From contig QMLZ01000067.1 of the NCBI GenBank assembly GCA_003646995.1, forward strand, positions 1-12,450: a DNA stretch of 12,450 bases, in the 5' to 3' direction. Position numbers and translations under genes: made by a program. Positions within the stretch are counted from its first letter, which is position 1. The number at the start of each line of letters is the position of its first letter. Source of the DNA: Deltaproteobacteria bacterium. Its GTDB lineage: Bacteria > Desulfobacterota > DSM-4660 > Desulfatiglandales > Desulfatiglandaceae. The notes under the pieces were generated by a model. The model made no database searches and was not told the DNA's origin. It saw only the letters and a list, made by a program, of their open reading frames with translations. Positions 1-7,177 of this stretch are shown one piece after another.

Positions 1-36
1 AAGGAGAATAAATGCAGGAGGAAGATCACTTATCAT
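1..36 (-). CDS. Start of a third MrpD/NuoM-like antiporter subunit (partial, runs off the window)
   Basis: Only the first 12 codons are present, reading M-I-S-D-L-P-P-A-F-I-L-L. A short polar start with a 'DLPPA' turn followed at once by a hydrophobic helix is, from memory, how many proteobacterial Mrp subunit D-like (NuoL/M family) proteins begin. The ATG at 36 lies behind a GAGG-containing ribosome binding site seven bases upstream, and the gene overlaps the end of the 83-residue gene by 11 bases, as translationally coupled subunits in this operon do. The rest of the gene is outside the window, so product and length cannot be verified. It might be the NuoL-like half of a classical MrpA or a further MrpD paralogue. 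The start itself is well supported; the family is an inference from few residues and from context. Confidence 0.55.
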   Translation of the reverse strand, partial: MISDLPPAFILL

Positions 37-277
37 AATAATCCTCATTGACCTTCAAAAACAATCCCAGGACCTTTGAGAGCAATATCAATACTGCACA
101 CGAGGCGAACCCCAGCAAAGCGTGGAAACCAAAAATACCATCAATTACGAAATGCGCTTCCCTATGGGTAAAAAAATCGGGGATCAATGTTGCGGCGCAA
201 CATGCGTAGAGAAATATCCACAATCCCCTTATTACTGATGGCCTTTCTAAAAAACCTTTGTTGTTGATCTTGTTCAT
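26..277 (-). CDS. Small two-helix membrane protein embedded in the Mrp cluster (unnamed)
   Basis: Predicted 83-residue protein with a basic N terminus (residues 1-18), a first hydrophobic helix (about 19-34, IFLYACCAATLIP), a short charged loop with H38, R39, E40, H42 and D46, and a second long helix (about 48-74) ending in an acidic-aromatic tail, EDYYDK. The ATG at 277 is chosen because AAGGAGGGAGAAT stands directly before it; the frame is open 12 codons further upstream but without such a site. It begins 13 bases after the second mrpD-like gene and overlaps the next antiporter-like gene by 11 bases, so it is almost surely co-transcribed and co-translated with them. I cannot assign it to a named Mrp subunit: it is too short and has the wrong pattern for MrpC, MrpF or MrpG. 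I infer an accessory subunit or assembly factor of the complex. I have the impression of having seen similar proteins beside antiporter genes, but cannot cite a family. Confidence 0.85.
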   Translation of the reverse strand: MNKINNKGFLERPSVIRGLWIFLYACCAATLIPDFFTHREAHFVIDGIFGFHALLGFASCAVLILLSKVLGLFLKVNEDYYDK

Positions 278-290
278 ATTCTCCCTCCTT

Positions 291-1757
291 CTACTGCAAG
301 GCAAGGGCAGCAAGTCTCAAGAATATTCCTGGAAAGAAAAAAAGCAAAATAGATCCAAGGGCTGTAGCTACAATGGGAACAAGGCACCATGTGGGGGCCT
401 CCCTGATAAGATTTTCAGAGGCCTCACCAGATACTGTCCCCATAAAAAAGGCATGGTATACAATGGGCAGAAAGTACATGGCATTCAACAGGGAGCTGCT
501 TAGAAGAACTATGAGGAATACCATTTGCTGGCTTTGCAGTGTTCCCAATGCAAGGTACCATTTGCTTATGAATCCACCGCATGGGGGGAGCCCTATGACG
601 CTCAGGGCACCAAAAAAGAAACATAGCATTGTGACCGGCATGGTTCGGCCAATTCCGGCCATTTCACTAATATACTTTTTCCCAGTAGCGACGAATATAG
701 CGCCAGCGCAAAAAAACAAGGTGATTTTTCCGAATGCATGCATGGCGATGTGAATCAGGCCCCCGCATATTCCCTTGGGGGTTAAGAGTGAAACCCCTAA
801 AACTATGTATGAAAGCTGGCTTATGGTTGAAAAGGCCAGTCTCCGTTTCAGTTCATCCTGGGAAAGGGCTATGAGAGAGGCCACAATGATTGTAAAAGAG
901 GCAGTGTAAGCTACGAGGGTGCCAAGGTGAAAGCTTTCTAAAAGTCTTATTCCGAAAGTAAACAAGAGAATCCGGGCAATACTGAATACGCCTACCTTGA
1001 CAACTGCCACGGCATGAAGAAGTGCGCTCACTGGCGTGGGAGCGACCATAGCCGCAGGCAGCCAAGCGTGAAAGGGCATTATGGCTGCCTTTGCAAAACC
1101 AAAAATAAAGCAGAATAATACCGCTGCAAGAACTGGCCCGGATGCCTTGTGGGCCAGCACGCCAAATACAGAGAACTCGAGGTTCCCTGTCAAATGATAA
1201 ACATAAACCATTGCAGGTAGGACCAGGCCTATGGAGGTTCCGAGAATGTATGTTAAGTATTTCCTTCCAGAGATACGAGCATCCTCGTCTTGGTGATGGG
1301 TTACCAAGGGATAGGTGGCAAGAGAGAGCATTTCATAGAAAAGATAAAGAGTTAGGAGATTGGCGGAGAAGGCAACCCCTATGGTTGCGGAAAGGGCGAG
1401 GGCAAAGAAGCAGAAGTATCTGGTTTGGGCATGTTCACTGAGCCCTCTCATATATCCAATGGAGTACGCCGTGGTGAGGATCCATAGAGAGGAAGAGACT
1501 AAAGCAAACAGCATTCCAAAGGCATCCACTCTGAGCTGTAACGGTGCCCCAGGGATGACCTCCACAATGGTAAACACCAGTTTTTGGCCCTCAAGTACAG
1601 CCGGGAGCATGGATAGAACAATGGCGAACTTTAAGCCTGCGGCCAAAAAGCTCACGGCCTCCCGGGTATTGGGGCTGCGAGCGAAAATGATAAAGGGTAC
1701 AGCGCAAAGTGAGGTAAGAACGGCAAAAAGAGGTAACAGCGAATACTGTGACGCCAT
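291..1757 (-). CDS. Second MrpD/NuoM-like proton-conducting antiporter subunit
   Basis: A 488-residue polytopic inner-membrane protein of the NuoL/M/N-MrpA/D superfamily (proton-translocating 'proton_antipo_M' domain). The residues of the ion path are all visible: E142 in YEMLSLATYP (helix 5), K223 in AKAAIMPFHAWLP (helix 7), K254 in HAVAVVKVGVF (helix 8), SQDELKRRLAFSTISQLSY (about 299-317), and H340 plus K344 in HIAMHAFGKITLFF (helix 12). It should carry out H+/cation exchange as one of several antiporter-like subunits of the Mrp complex. The ATG at 1757 lies two bases after the stop of mrpD; the frame is open for 48 more codons upstream, but that stretch overlaps mrpD and reads as non-protein-like, so the internal ATG is preferred. 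The binding site before it is weak, suggesting translational coupling. It could equally be called NuoM- or NuoN-like; which MrpA/D branch it belongs to needs a tree. Confidence 0.93.
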   Translation of the reverse strand: MASQYSLLPLFAVLTSLCAVPFIIFARSPNTREAVSFLAAGLKFAIVLSMLPAVLEGQKLVFTIVEVIPGAPLQLRVDAFGMLFALVSSSLWILTTAYSIGYMRGLSEHAQTRYFCFFALALSATIGVAFSANLLTLYLFYEMLSLATYPLVTHHQDEDARISGRKYLTYILGTSIGLVLPAMVYVYHLTGNLEFSVFGVLAHKASGPVLAAVLFCFIFGFAKAAIMPFHAWLPAAMVAPTPVSALLHAVAVVKVGVFSIARILLFTFGIRLLESFHLGTLVAYTASFTIIVASLIALSQDELKRRLAFSTISQLSYIVLGVSLLTPKGICGGLIHIAMHAFGKITLFFCAGAIFVATGKKYISEMAGIGRTMPVTMLCFFFGALSVIGLPPCGGFISKWYLALGTLQSQQMVFLIVLLSSSLLNAMYFLPIVYHAFFMGTVSGEASENLIREAPTWCLVPIVATALGSILLFFFPGIFLRLAALALQ

Positions 1758-1759
1758 GA

Positions 1760-3250
1760 TTAGAAAACCCCGGTAAGTCCAGGTCGAATAACCTGTGTCA
1801 CGACAACTCCACTGAATATGCCTAGTATGACAAGTCCCGTAGTTACAACGAGCAATGGAACAAGGGTAGTCAGTGAAACCTCCTGAATCCCGCTTGTCCA
1901 CTCATGTCCGATGGCAGCAGTGTGTGGATTGCCCATGAACGCAGTCTCGATTATCCGGAAGAACAAAGCCACGTTAATAAGGCTGCTTATGATCAATGCT
2001 GCAACAAAACCATAGTTATTGGCCTCGATTGCCCCCAAGATAAGGTACCACTTGCTGAAAAATCCGCATGTGGGAGGCACCCCTATTATGCTTATTCCTC
2101 CTGCCACAAATCCAGCCATGGTGAAAGGCATTTTTTTGAATAGACCGGCGAGGTCTTCAATATACAGCCTGCCCAGTTTTCTTGATACCGCTCCTACAGC
2201 CAGAAATACACACAGGGTCATTAGGGCGTCATTGAGGATATGGAGTATGGCACCTGACATGGCTGTTGCGTTACCCAGCCAAGCCCCTCCCACGATGTAT
2301 CCTATTTCTGACACAATAATGTATGTCAGCATACGCCGGATATCTCGCTGAGAGAGGGCCATGACGGCCCCTATAATAATGGCCAGGCATGCCAGCCAAA
2401 CAATCCCGCGGCTGGCTGAGATGGAAGAGAAAACAAAAGAAGGAGAAAATACCGAGACCATAAGGCGAATCATCACGTATGCCATCACCTTGGTCATGAG
2501 TGGGGCTATTAGGCTTGCAGCAGGCGATGGGGCATAGGTGTAGGCGTTAGGTAACCAGAAATGAAGTGGAAAGAAGCCCATCTTTATCATCACGCCCACC
2601 AGGCAGAATATGAATGCAGCCAGTATGGCACTACTGTGATACAAGGGGGGAAGGAGACCGCGTACATCAGCCATATTTAATGATCCAGTCATGATGTACA
2701 TGTAACCGACACCAAGCAAGTAAAAGCATGCCCCGATTGTGCCCATGAATACATAGTTGAGGCTTGAGATTGGTGCTCTTGCGGACTCCCCCATGGCAAT
2801 GAGCGAATAACCTGTGATAGAGGCGATTTCAAGGAGTACATAGAGGTTGAATAGGTCTCCTGTCACTACTATACCAAGGAGACCTACAACAAAGAGCAAA
2901 TAAAGGGCATAAAAGGCCCCTTTTCGGTCCGCAAAGAGTCTCTCTATTTCCTTTCCTGTTGCAATGAGATTGACAAGGGCTACTGTGGTTACTGCAAGTA
3001 AAACAAGGGCGTTTATCTGGTCTAGCTCGTAGGCAATACCCCAAGGTGGCGTCCATCCTCCCAGGTGGTACGAAAAAGGACCGCGGTGAAGAACCTTGAT
3101 TAGAAGTCCGATGGAAATAAGGAATGAGATGCTCAATCCTGTGATCGCCAGCGGAAGGCATGATTTCTTATGAAGCCAGCTGCATGCATAGATTGCAAAG
3201 GCAGACAGAAGGGGAACAATAACAAGAAGGGCCGGGTAATTTTCGCTCAT
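1760..3250 (-). CDS. mrpD: Na+/H+ antiporter subunit MrpD
   Basis: A 496-residue, roughly 14-helix protein of the NuoL/M/N-MrpD superfamily, in the place in the operon where MrpD (MbhH) belongs, directly after mrpC. E141 (LYVLLEIASITGYSL), K223 (IKMGFFPLHFWLP) and K254 (LMTKVMAYVM) match the conserved acidic residue of helix 5 and the lysines of helices 7 and 8. The segment SQRDIRRMLTYIIVSEIGY (300-318) is also typical. The oddity is helix 12, which reads HILNDALMTLCVFL: compared with the neighbouring paralogue, the histidine is D341 and the lysine is T345. The ATG overlaps the mrpC stop in an ATGA arrangement, so translation is coupled. Role known from the family: part of the membrane assembly exchanging cytoplasmic Na+ for H+. 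Family assignment is firm; catalytic competence of this copy is open. Confidence 0.95.
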   Translation of the reverse strand: MSENYPALLVIVPLLSAFAIYACSWLHKKSCLPLAITGLSISFLISIGLLIKVLHRGPFSYHLGGWTPPWGIAYELDQINALVLLAVTTVALVNLIATGKEIERLFADRKGAFYALYLLFVVGLLGIVVTGDLFNLYVLLEIASITGYSLIAMGESARAPISSLNYVFMGTIGACFYLLGVGYMYIMTGSLNMADVRGLLPPLYHSSAILAAFIFCLVGVMIKMGFFPLHFWLPNAYTYAPSPAASLIAPLMTKVMAYVMIRLMVSVFSPSFVFSSISASRGIVWLACLAIIIGAVMALSQRDIRRMLTYIIVSEIGYIVGGAWLGNATAMSGAILHILNDALMTLCVFLAVGAVSRKLGRLYIEDLAGLFKKMPFTMAGFVAGGISIIGVPPTCGFFSKWYLILGAIEANNYGFVAALIISSLINVALFFRIIETAFMGNPHTAAIGHEWTSGIQEVSLTTLVPLLVVTTGLVILGIFSGVVVTQVIRPGLTGVF

Positions 3251-3642
3251 GATTCCCTTATTCGCGTGAGAATCTCATCTTCTTCAAGAGTCTTATAGCG
3301 CTGGTAAATCTTTACCGCTAAAGCCAAAGCCACGCCGAAGGTCGATACGGATACTACAATCGCAGTAAGCATGAGTACATGGGGAAGAGGGTTGACGTAG
3401 TGGGCCGGATCTAAGGCGTGCCCCACGGTTTTCCCGCTGTGCTCAATGATCGGGATAGTCGCCCCCTTTTTTGAGCCAATGGAAACATAAAACAAGATGA
3501 TTGCTGTTTGGAATATATTCATCCCGACCAATTTCTTGATCAGGTTGTTTTTGGCTATCATGGCATACAGGCCGATCATCATGAGGATTATGTATAGCCA
3601 GAAATTGTATTTGGCTACAAGATGGGTAAGGAAAAATTCCAT
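3247..3642 (-). CDS. mrpC: Na+/H+ antiporter subunit MrpC (NuoK-like)
   Basis: A 131-residue protein with three hydrophobic helices (about 14-30, 38-56, 88-110), matching the NuoK/MrpC/MbhG fold. Family marks are the KKLVGMNIFQTAIILFYVSIG stretch and NPLPHVLMLTAIVVSVS (84-100), where PLP precedes the last helix. Between helices 2 and 3 it has a longer loop (about 58-84) than the usual roughly 113-residue MrpC, and a charged tail of some 20 residues. The ATG at 3642 has GAGGCGG upstream; no other start lies in frame in the 75 bases that separate it from the MbhE-MrpB gene. That gap is the largest within the mrp part of the operon, and I see no promoter or terminator in it. It ends in an ATGA overlap with mrpD. 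Role by family: small membrane subunit lying between MrpA/B and MrpD. Confidence 0.94.
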   Translation of the reverse strand: MEFFLTHLVAKYNFWLYIILMMIGLYAMIAKNNLIKKLVGMNIFQTAIILFYVSIGSKKGATIPIIEHSGKTVGHALDPAHYVNPLPHVLMLTAIVVSVSTFGVALALAVKIYQRYKTLEEDEILTRIRES

Positions 3643-3717
3643 GCCGCTTTCCGCCTCGTCAATCCCCCATCCAGCTCCTGCTAGGACGCGGGGGCATTCA
3701 AACGTCCGCCTGGCAAC

Positions 3718-4545
3718 TCACAGCCCCTCATCATATTTTCCTTCAGAAGCAACGTTGTTATATATGCAAACCATCACGGCCATCACGGATATGCCCACAC
3801 CTATTTCAACGCCCAGTATACCATGCGATCTAGCCATTGCCTTGCCCACGGGCAGCACCTTGGCAATAACTCCGTAATTGAGGAACTGACCGCCCAATAG
3901 AACGCAGAGGGCACCTACGCCCGAGTAAATGAACACACCTAACGCACTCATTATGCCGTCTATTTTTTCGCCAAAGCGCTTAACCGCTGTCCGGAGGTTA
4001 AACCCTATGGCCAGTACTATGATACTTGCCCCCAATATAACACCTCCCTGAAAGCCTCCTCCCGGGCTATGGTGGCCATGGGCAATTACATACAAGGCAA
4101 ACAACTGGATGAAAGGGACAAGAAAACGTGACACGGTATTTATGATAAAGTCGTAGGGTGTCCAAATGGTGTCTATCTTTTCAAATTCGCCCGAAGTCGA
4201 TGGTATTTCCTTTCCACCTTTGATATGGATGGTAATGCCTGTAGGGATGTGGCGGTAATAGAGATCCCTTTGCTCGACTTCGAATTTCCGCAGAAGCATG
4301 AAACAGGCCACTCCGGCGCAAAAAATTACTGTTGTCTCGAACATGGTGTCATAGCCACGATAGTCGGCAAGGATGGAAGTCACTACGTTTGGGACATGAG
4401 TCTCCTCTAAGCTTTTTTCGAGGTACCTGGGTGAGACATGGACACTGGCCGGTGACGTGGGATCACCCCACGGCGGGAAATCTTTAGTGGCGTACAGGAG
4501 AAGGGCTCCGCTGAGAATAACTATAATGAGAGCCAGCTTTTTCAA
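3718..4545 (-). CDS. mrpB: MbhE-like domain fused to Na+/H+ antiporter subunit MrpB
   Basis: 275 residues starting at a TTG. Residues 1-85 resemble MbhE, the second C-terminal module of classical MrpA: a helix, a periplasmic-type stretch with DFPPWGDPTSPAS, then LADYRGYDTMFETTVIF (59-75) at the start of a second helix. Residues 130-270 are the MrpB domain, with about four helices and its signature GHHSPGGGFQGG (157-168). The start is fixed by AGGAGG at 4559-4554, eight bases before TTG; the TTG shares bases with the TGA of the upstream gene (TTGA), showing tight coupling. The frame continues upstream of the TTG only as the overlap with the MbhD-like gene. The fusion means that one polypeptide covers what Pyrococcus Mbh makes as MbhE and MbhF. 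Family identity of both halves is from motif recognition. Confidence 0.92.
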   Translation of the reverse strand: MKKLALIIVILSGALLLYATKDFPPWGDPTSPASVHVSPRYLEKSLEETHVPNVVTSILADYRGYDTMFETTVIFCAGVACFMLLRKFEVEQRDLYYRHIPTGITIHIKGGKEIPSTSGEFEKIDTIWTPYDFIINTVSRFLVPFIQLFALYVIAHGHHSPGGGFQGGVILGASIIVLAIGFNLRTAVKRFGEKIDGIMSALGVFIYSGVGALCVLLGGQFLNYGVIAKVLPVGKAMARSHGILGVEIGVGISVMAVMVCIYNNVASEGKYDEGL

Positions 4546-4787
4546 TCTTTTGTCCTCCTGGTTGTTCGAAACACCGCTGCAACAAAAAATACCGTACTCA
4601 CTCCTGCTCCCACAGAAGCCTCGGTAAACGCGACATCCACGGCAGCCATGATAGACCAAAGCAAGCACATCATAAAACTATAAGCCCCAAACAGTATCGC
4701 AGTGCCAAGAAGATCTTTCACGGATATGGCTGCTATTGCGCACACGATAACCAAGGTCAATATGGCCAAATCAAGTTGCCAAATCAT
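4542..4787 (-). CDS. DUF4040/MbhD-like subunit (first C-terminal module of MrpA as a separate gene)
   Basis: An 81-residue, three-helix protein. In classical Mrp this domain is part of the C-terminal half of the large MrpA protein; here it stands alone as in archaeal Mbh (MbhD). The recognisable stretch is AAVDVAFTEASVGAGVST (48-65), matching the 'PDVAxTE..VGAG' pattern of the DUF4040/MbhD family in the region corresponding to a NuoJ-like helix. The ATG at 4787 has GGGGG about five bases upstream (GGGGGTAGAG) and overlaps the end of mrpG by 17 bases; its stop overlaps the TTG of the next gene. It contributes a membrane segment that, in solved Mrp and Mbh structures, lines the ion path between MrpA/B and the small subunits; that role is from the family, not visible here. 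Confidence 0.9.
   Translation of the reverse strand: MIWQLDLAILTLVIVCAIAAISVKDLLGTAILFGAYSFMMCLLWSIMAAVDVAFTEASVGAGVSTVFFVAAVFRTTRRTKD
4554..4559 (-). promoter_or_regulatory. Shine-Dalgarno site deciding a TTG start
   Basis: A full AGGAGG lies eight bases before the TTG at 4545. It decides the start of the MbhE-MrpB gene, which has no ATG nearby in frame, and it lies inside the last codons of the upstream MbhD-like gene. Confidence 0.8.
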
Positions 4788-5118
4788 CTCTACCCCCTAG
4801 GCTCGCCTTTTCCCACGGTTCCAAGCCCGCTCTTACCCCGGCATCCATGATGGCATGGGTCGCAGTGGGGCTGGACAAAAAAATGAAGACTACAATAAGC
4901 ATGATTTTTACACTCGTTAGCGCATTTGAAAGGGTTAGGTCATGCAAATTAAAGATGGCAGCCGATGTCATCATCAAAAGTGATCCCAGGGTATCGAGCT
5001 TTCCGGCTGGGTGTAACCGGGTATAAAAGTCGGGAAACCTCAGGATACCAATGCCGCCCCCGGTAAAAAATACCAGCCCGCAAAACATCAGGACAATTAC
5101 AATGCCATTCAATATCAT
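4771..5118 (-). CDS. mrpG: Na+/H+ antiporter subunit MrpG
   Basis: A 115-residue protein with three helices (about 3-25, 43-60, 66-83). The family signature is clear: GILRFPDFYTRLHPAGKLDTLG (24-45, with R27, D30, R34 and H36) and SPTATHAIMDAG (83-94). The start at 5118 has AAGGGG nine bases upstream, and the gene follows mrpF after 18 bases. The charged C-terminal tail (95-115) lies in the 17-base overlap with the MbhD-like gene. MrpG is a small membrane subunit of the antiporter complex, matching MbhC in archaeal Mbh. Length is normal for the family. Confidence 0.95.
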   Translation of the reverse strand: MILNGIVIVLMFCGLVFFTGGGIGILRFPDFYTRLHPAGKLDTLGSLLMMTSAAIFNLHDLTLSNALTSVKIMLIVVFIFLSSPTATHAIMDAGVRAGLEPWEKASLGGRDDLAT

Positions 5119-5136
5119 TGGTTCAGACCCCTTGTA

Positions 5137-5424
5137 TTACTTATACGGTGGTTCTTCATAAAGGCCCTTTCTCTTTTGAAAGTACCGAGAAGCGCCGAGA
5201 ACCGCAATAAAGTTCAGCATTGCGTAAGCCAATGCTATATCTACAAACATGTCAACCCTCTCATACAGAAGTCCTATGAGAACCAGCAGTACCACTGTTT
5301 TGCTGCCAATGGCATTGACTCCGATCAGTCTGTCTACAACTGTAGGGCCCGCAAGACCCCTGTAAAGAGATAAGGCCATGAGAAAACAAAGGTAGAGGCA
5401 CACGTACAAAAAGAGACTATGCAT
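5137..5424 (-). CDS. mrpF: Na+/H+ antiporter subunit MrpF
   Basis: A 95-residue, three-helix protein (about 3-21, 36-54, 60-78). GPTVVDRLIGVNAIGSKTVV (26-45) is the MrpF signature, with the D31-R32 pair that is near-invariant in the family, followed by VDIALAYAMLNFI (61-73). The ATG shares one base with the mrpE stop (TGATG), and GGGAGG stands four bases before it, so it is translated together with mrpE. By family it is a small membrane subunit equivalent to MbhB, required for assembly of the antiporter. Normal length and nothing unusual. Confidence 0.95.
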   Translation of the reverse strand: MHSLFLYVCLYLCFLMALSLYRGLAGPTVVDRLIGVNAIGSKTVVLLVLIGLLYERVDMFVDIALAYAMLNFIAVLGASRYFQKRKGLYEEPPYK

Positions 5425-5954
5425 CAGTCCTCCCTGAATGCTCGCGCAATCCGCTTTTCCATTTGTCCTGGCAAGTCTTCGGCGGATTTATCGTCAATTG
5501 CATGGACCTTGAATTCCCCGTCAACGGAGACAGATAAGGTTATTGTGCCGGGTGTAAGGGTGATGGAATTGGCAAAGGTCACCATTGAGATATCACTTTT
5601 CAATTTGCTTTGAAAACGTATTACCTGAGGATTTATCTTTTCCAGCATTTTGGGATGAATAGACAGATATAATACGTGGAGATTGGCAAGGAAGATTTGA
5701 TAAAGCAACCATGGTAGGTACCCAACAACACCCAGTGCCTTTACAAGGAAGCCTTTCGGAACACCCTGGGGGAAAAGTAGGTCGCCTGAAAACATGGACA
5801 CAAGTGCACAAGAGATCAGGCCGAGGCTCATGTGAAAATAGTCGAATTTGCCTGAGAGGATCAGCCACAAGCCGAAAGAGGCCAAAAAGGTGATTATGAA
5901 TGGGCCCGCCTTTGTCTTAACTGTTGAAGGTTCTCCGGATGCGGGTTCCGCCAT
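5424..5954 (-). CDS. mrpE: Na+/H+ antiporter subunit MrpE
   Basis: A 176-residue protein with two or three N-terminal helices (about 18-34, 40-58, 70-100) and a soluble C-terminal domain. The segment ANSITLTPGTITLSVSVDG (128-146) is the most conserved part of MrpE, after IHPKMLEKINPQVIRFQSKLK. The N terminus is about 15 residues longer and more polar than many MrpE proteins. GGAGG seven bases before the ATG supports the start. The gene begins 50 bases after the histidine kinase stop, in the same direction, with no terminator-like hairpin between, so it is probably read from the kinase/regulator promoter. mrpE as the first antiporter gene, rather than mrpA, is the Mbh-like arrangement (MbhA). 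Confidence 0.94.
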   Translation of the reverse strand: MAEPASGEPSTVKTKAGPFIITFLASFGLWLILSGKFDYFHMSLGLISCALVSMFSGDLLFPQGVPKGFLVKALGVVGYLPWLLYQIFLANLHVLYLSIHPKMLEKINPQVIRFQSKLKSDISMVTFANSITLTPGTITLSVSVDGEFKVHAIDDKSAEDLPGQMEKRIARAFRED

Positions 5955-6004
5955 GGTATGCCTCCAAGATACATAAGTTGACGCTGTGGGCCAACGATAC
6001 CAAG

Positions 6005-7177
6005 CTAGTCCGAAGGTATCAAAATTCTAAAAGTCGTGCCGGTTCCCACCTCAGTTTCAAATGTTATTTTCCCCCCCAGTTTTTTCATTATGTTTTGACA
6101 GATTGGCAATCCCAGGCCAGTCCCTATTCCAGGAGGTTTCGTGGTAAAGAAGAGATTAAAGATTTTCTCCCTGTCCTCTTCCTTTATTCCGGGGCCATTA
6201 TCTGAGACTGCTAGCTCAACGTAACCGTCTTCCTCCCTGGTGCGAAGCTCAATTCTGCCTTTGCCGTCGGGCTTGTCAGCTATGGCGTGGATTGCGTTTG
6301 TCACTAGGTTTACAAGCACTTGTTCGAGCATCTTAGGATCCGTGGTTACGTGAATGGGTGATTTTTCAAAATCATACACAATTTCTATGTCTTTATATTT
6401 CAATTCGGGCTGCAAAAAGGTGACGGTTTGTTTGATGAATTCGTCCAGATTTATCCTGGTTTTTTCAGGGGCCGAGTCCCTTGAGAACCCTAGAAGTTGA
6501 TGGGTGATAGCCCTGCACCTCTTGGTTTGCTCAATGATGTCGCTTACAGCCTTAGTGAGTTCCTCCTTATCCTCCTTGTTGAGATCTTTTGCATCTTCAA
6601 CCACCACTTTGGCCCAACCCGCAATTTCACTTATCACCGCAAGCGGATTGTTAATCTCGTGGGCGATTCCTGCAGCAATGCGCCCGATTTCGGCCAGCCG
6701 GTCCACCCGGATGAGATCTTCCTGTAATTGTTTCCATGAAGTGATGTCCCGGCAAACACCGACCACGCCCACCTTTTGGCCCTTGGTGTTGGTCAAGGTG
6801 ATCAGGGAAACATCGCAATATACCGTGTGGCCGTCCTTGTGACGGAAGGGTAGCTCGAGTCTGACCGCACTTCCCTCCTCTTGTGACTTGCGGATCAGCT
6901 CTTCAAATTCCTCAGGTACCATGGCGAATTGCTTAACAAAGCTTCCCGCCACCTCTTCCCAGCGATACCCAAGGACCTTTTCACCCCCCTTGCTGAAGGA
7001 TACCAGAATTCCATCCACATCCGTGGCAAATATCATGTCATTGGAATTCTGGAGGATGCATTGTAGATACCCTCGAGTCTGGTGGAGTTCTATCTTGTAA
7101 CCGGATAGCTCCCTGGCGAGCTTCTTGAGTTGTTCTTCGAGTTGTTCAGTCGATGCCATAGAGTTTACGAAGTTCAT
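6005..7177 (-). CDS. Cytoplasmic PAS-domain sensor histidine kinase
   Basis: 390 residues with no transmembrane segment or signal peptide, so it should sense a cytoplasmic cue. Order: coiled coil (about 10-40), PAS domain (about 38-150, ending in [13 protein letters not shown]), HisKA dimerisation helix with the phospho-accepting H173 in [12 protein letters not shown], and a HATPase_c domain with the N box ([10 protein letters not shown], 290-299), DNGPGI (326-331), [15 protein letters not shown] (343-357). All catalytic motifs are intact. The ATG at 7177 overlaps the response regulator gene by 32 bases; a second ATG at 7159 would shorten the protein by six residues and the overlap to 14 bases. 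The first has the better upstream purine run (AAAAAGG). It is encoded between its evident partner regulator and mrpE. The PAS ligand cannot be read from the sequence; a link to cation or energy status is an inference from position. Confidence 0.94.
   Translation of the reverse strand: MNFVNSMASTEQLEEQLKKLARELSGYKIELHQTRGYLQCILQNSNDMIFATDVDGILVSFSKGGEKVLGYRWEEVAGSFVKQFAMVPEEFEELIRKSQEEGSAVRLELPFRHKDGHTVYCDVSLITLTNTKGQKVGVVGVCRDITSWKQLQEDLIRVDRLAEIGRIAAGIAHEINNPLAVISEIAGWAKVVVEDAKDLNKEDKEELTKAVSDIIEQTKRCRAITHQLLGFSRDSAPEKTRINLDEFIKQTVTFLQPELKYKDIEIVYDFEKSPIHVTTDPKMLEQVLVNLVTNAIHAIADKPDGKGRIELRTREEDGYVELAVSDNGPGIKEEDREKIFNLFFTTKPPGIGTGLGLPICQNIMKKLGGKITFETEVGTGTTFRILIPSD

Noticed and set aside
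258..2351. Several plus-strand open frames opposite the two mrpD-like genes
   Set aside because: They are shadows of highly hydrophobic coding sequence on the other strand, with no ribosome binding sites or recognisable protein features.
3643..3717. 75-base gap between the MbhE-MrpB gene and mrpC, considered as a site for a small gene, promoter or terminator
   Set aside because: Only a five-base GGACG/CGTCC pairing is present, with no T run and no believable -35/-10 pair or start codon in frame with mrpC.
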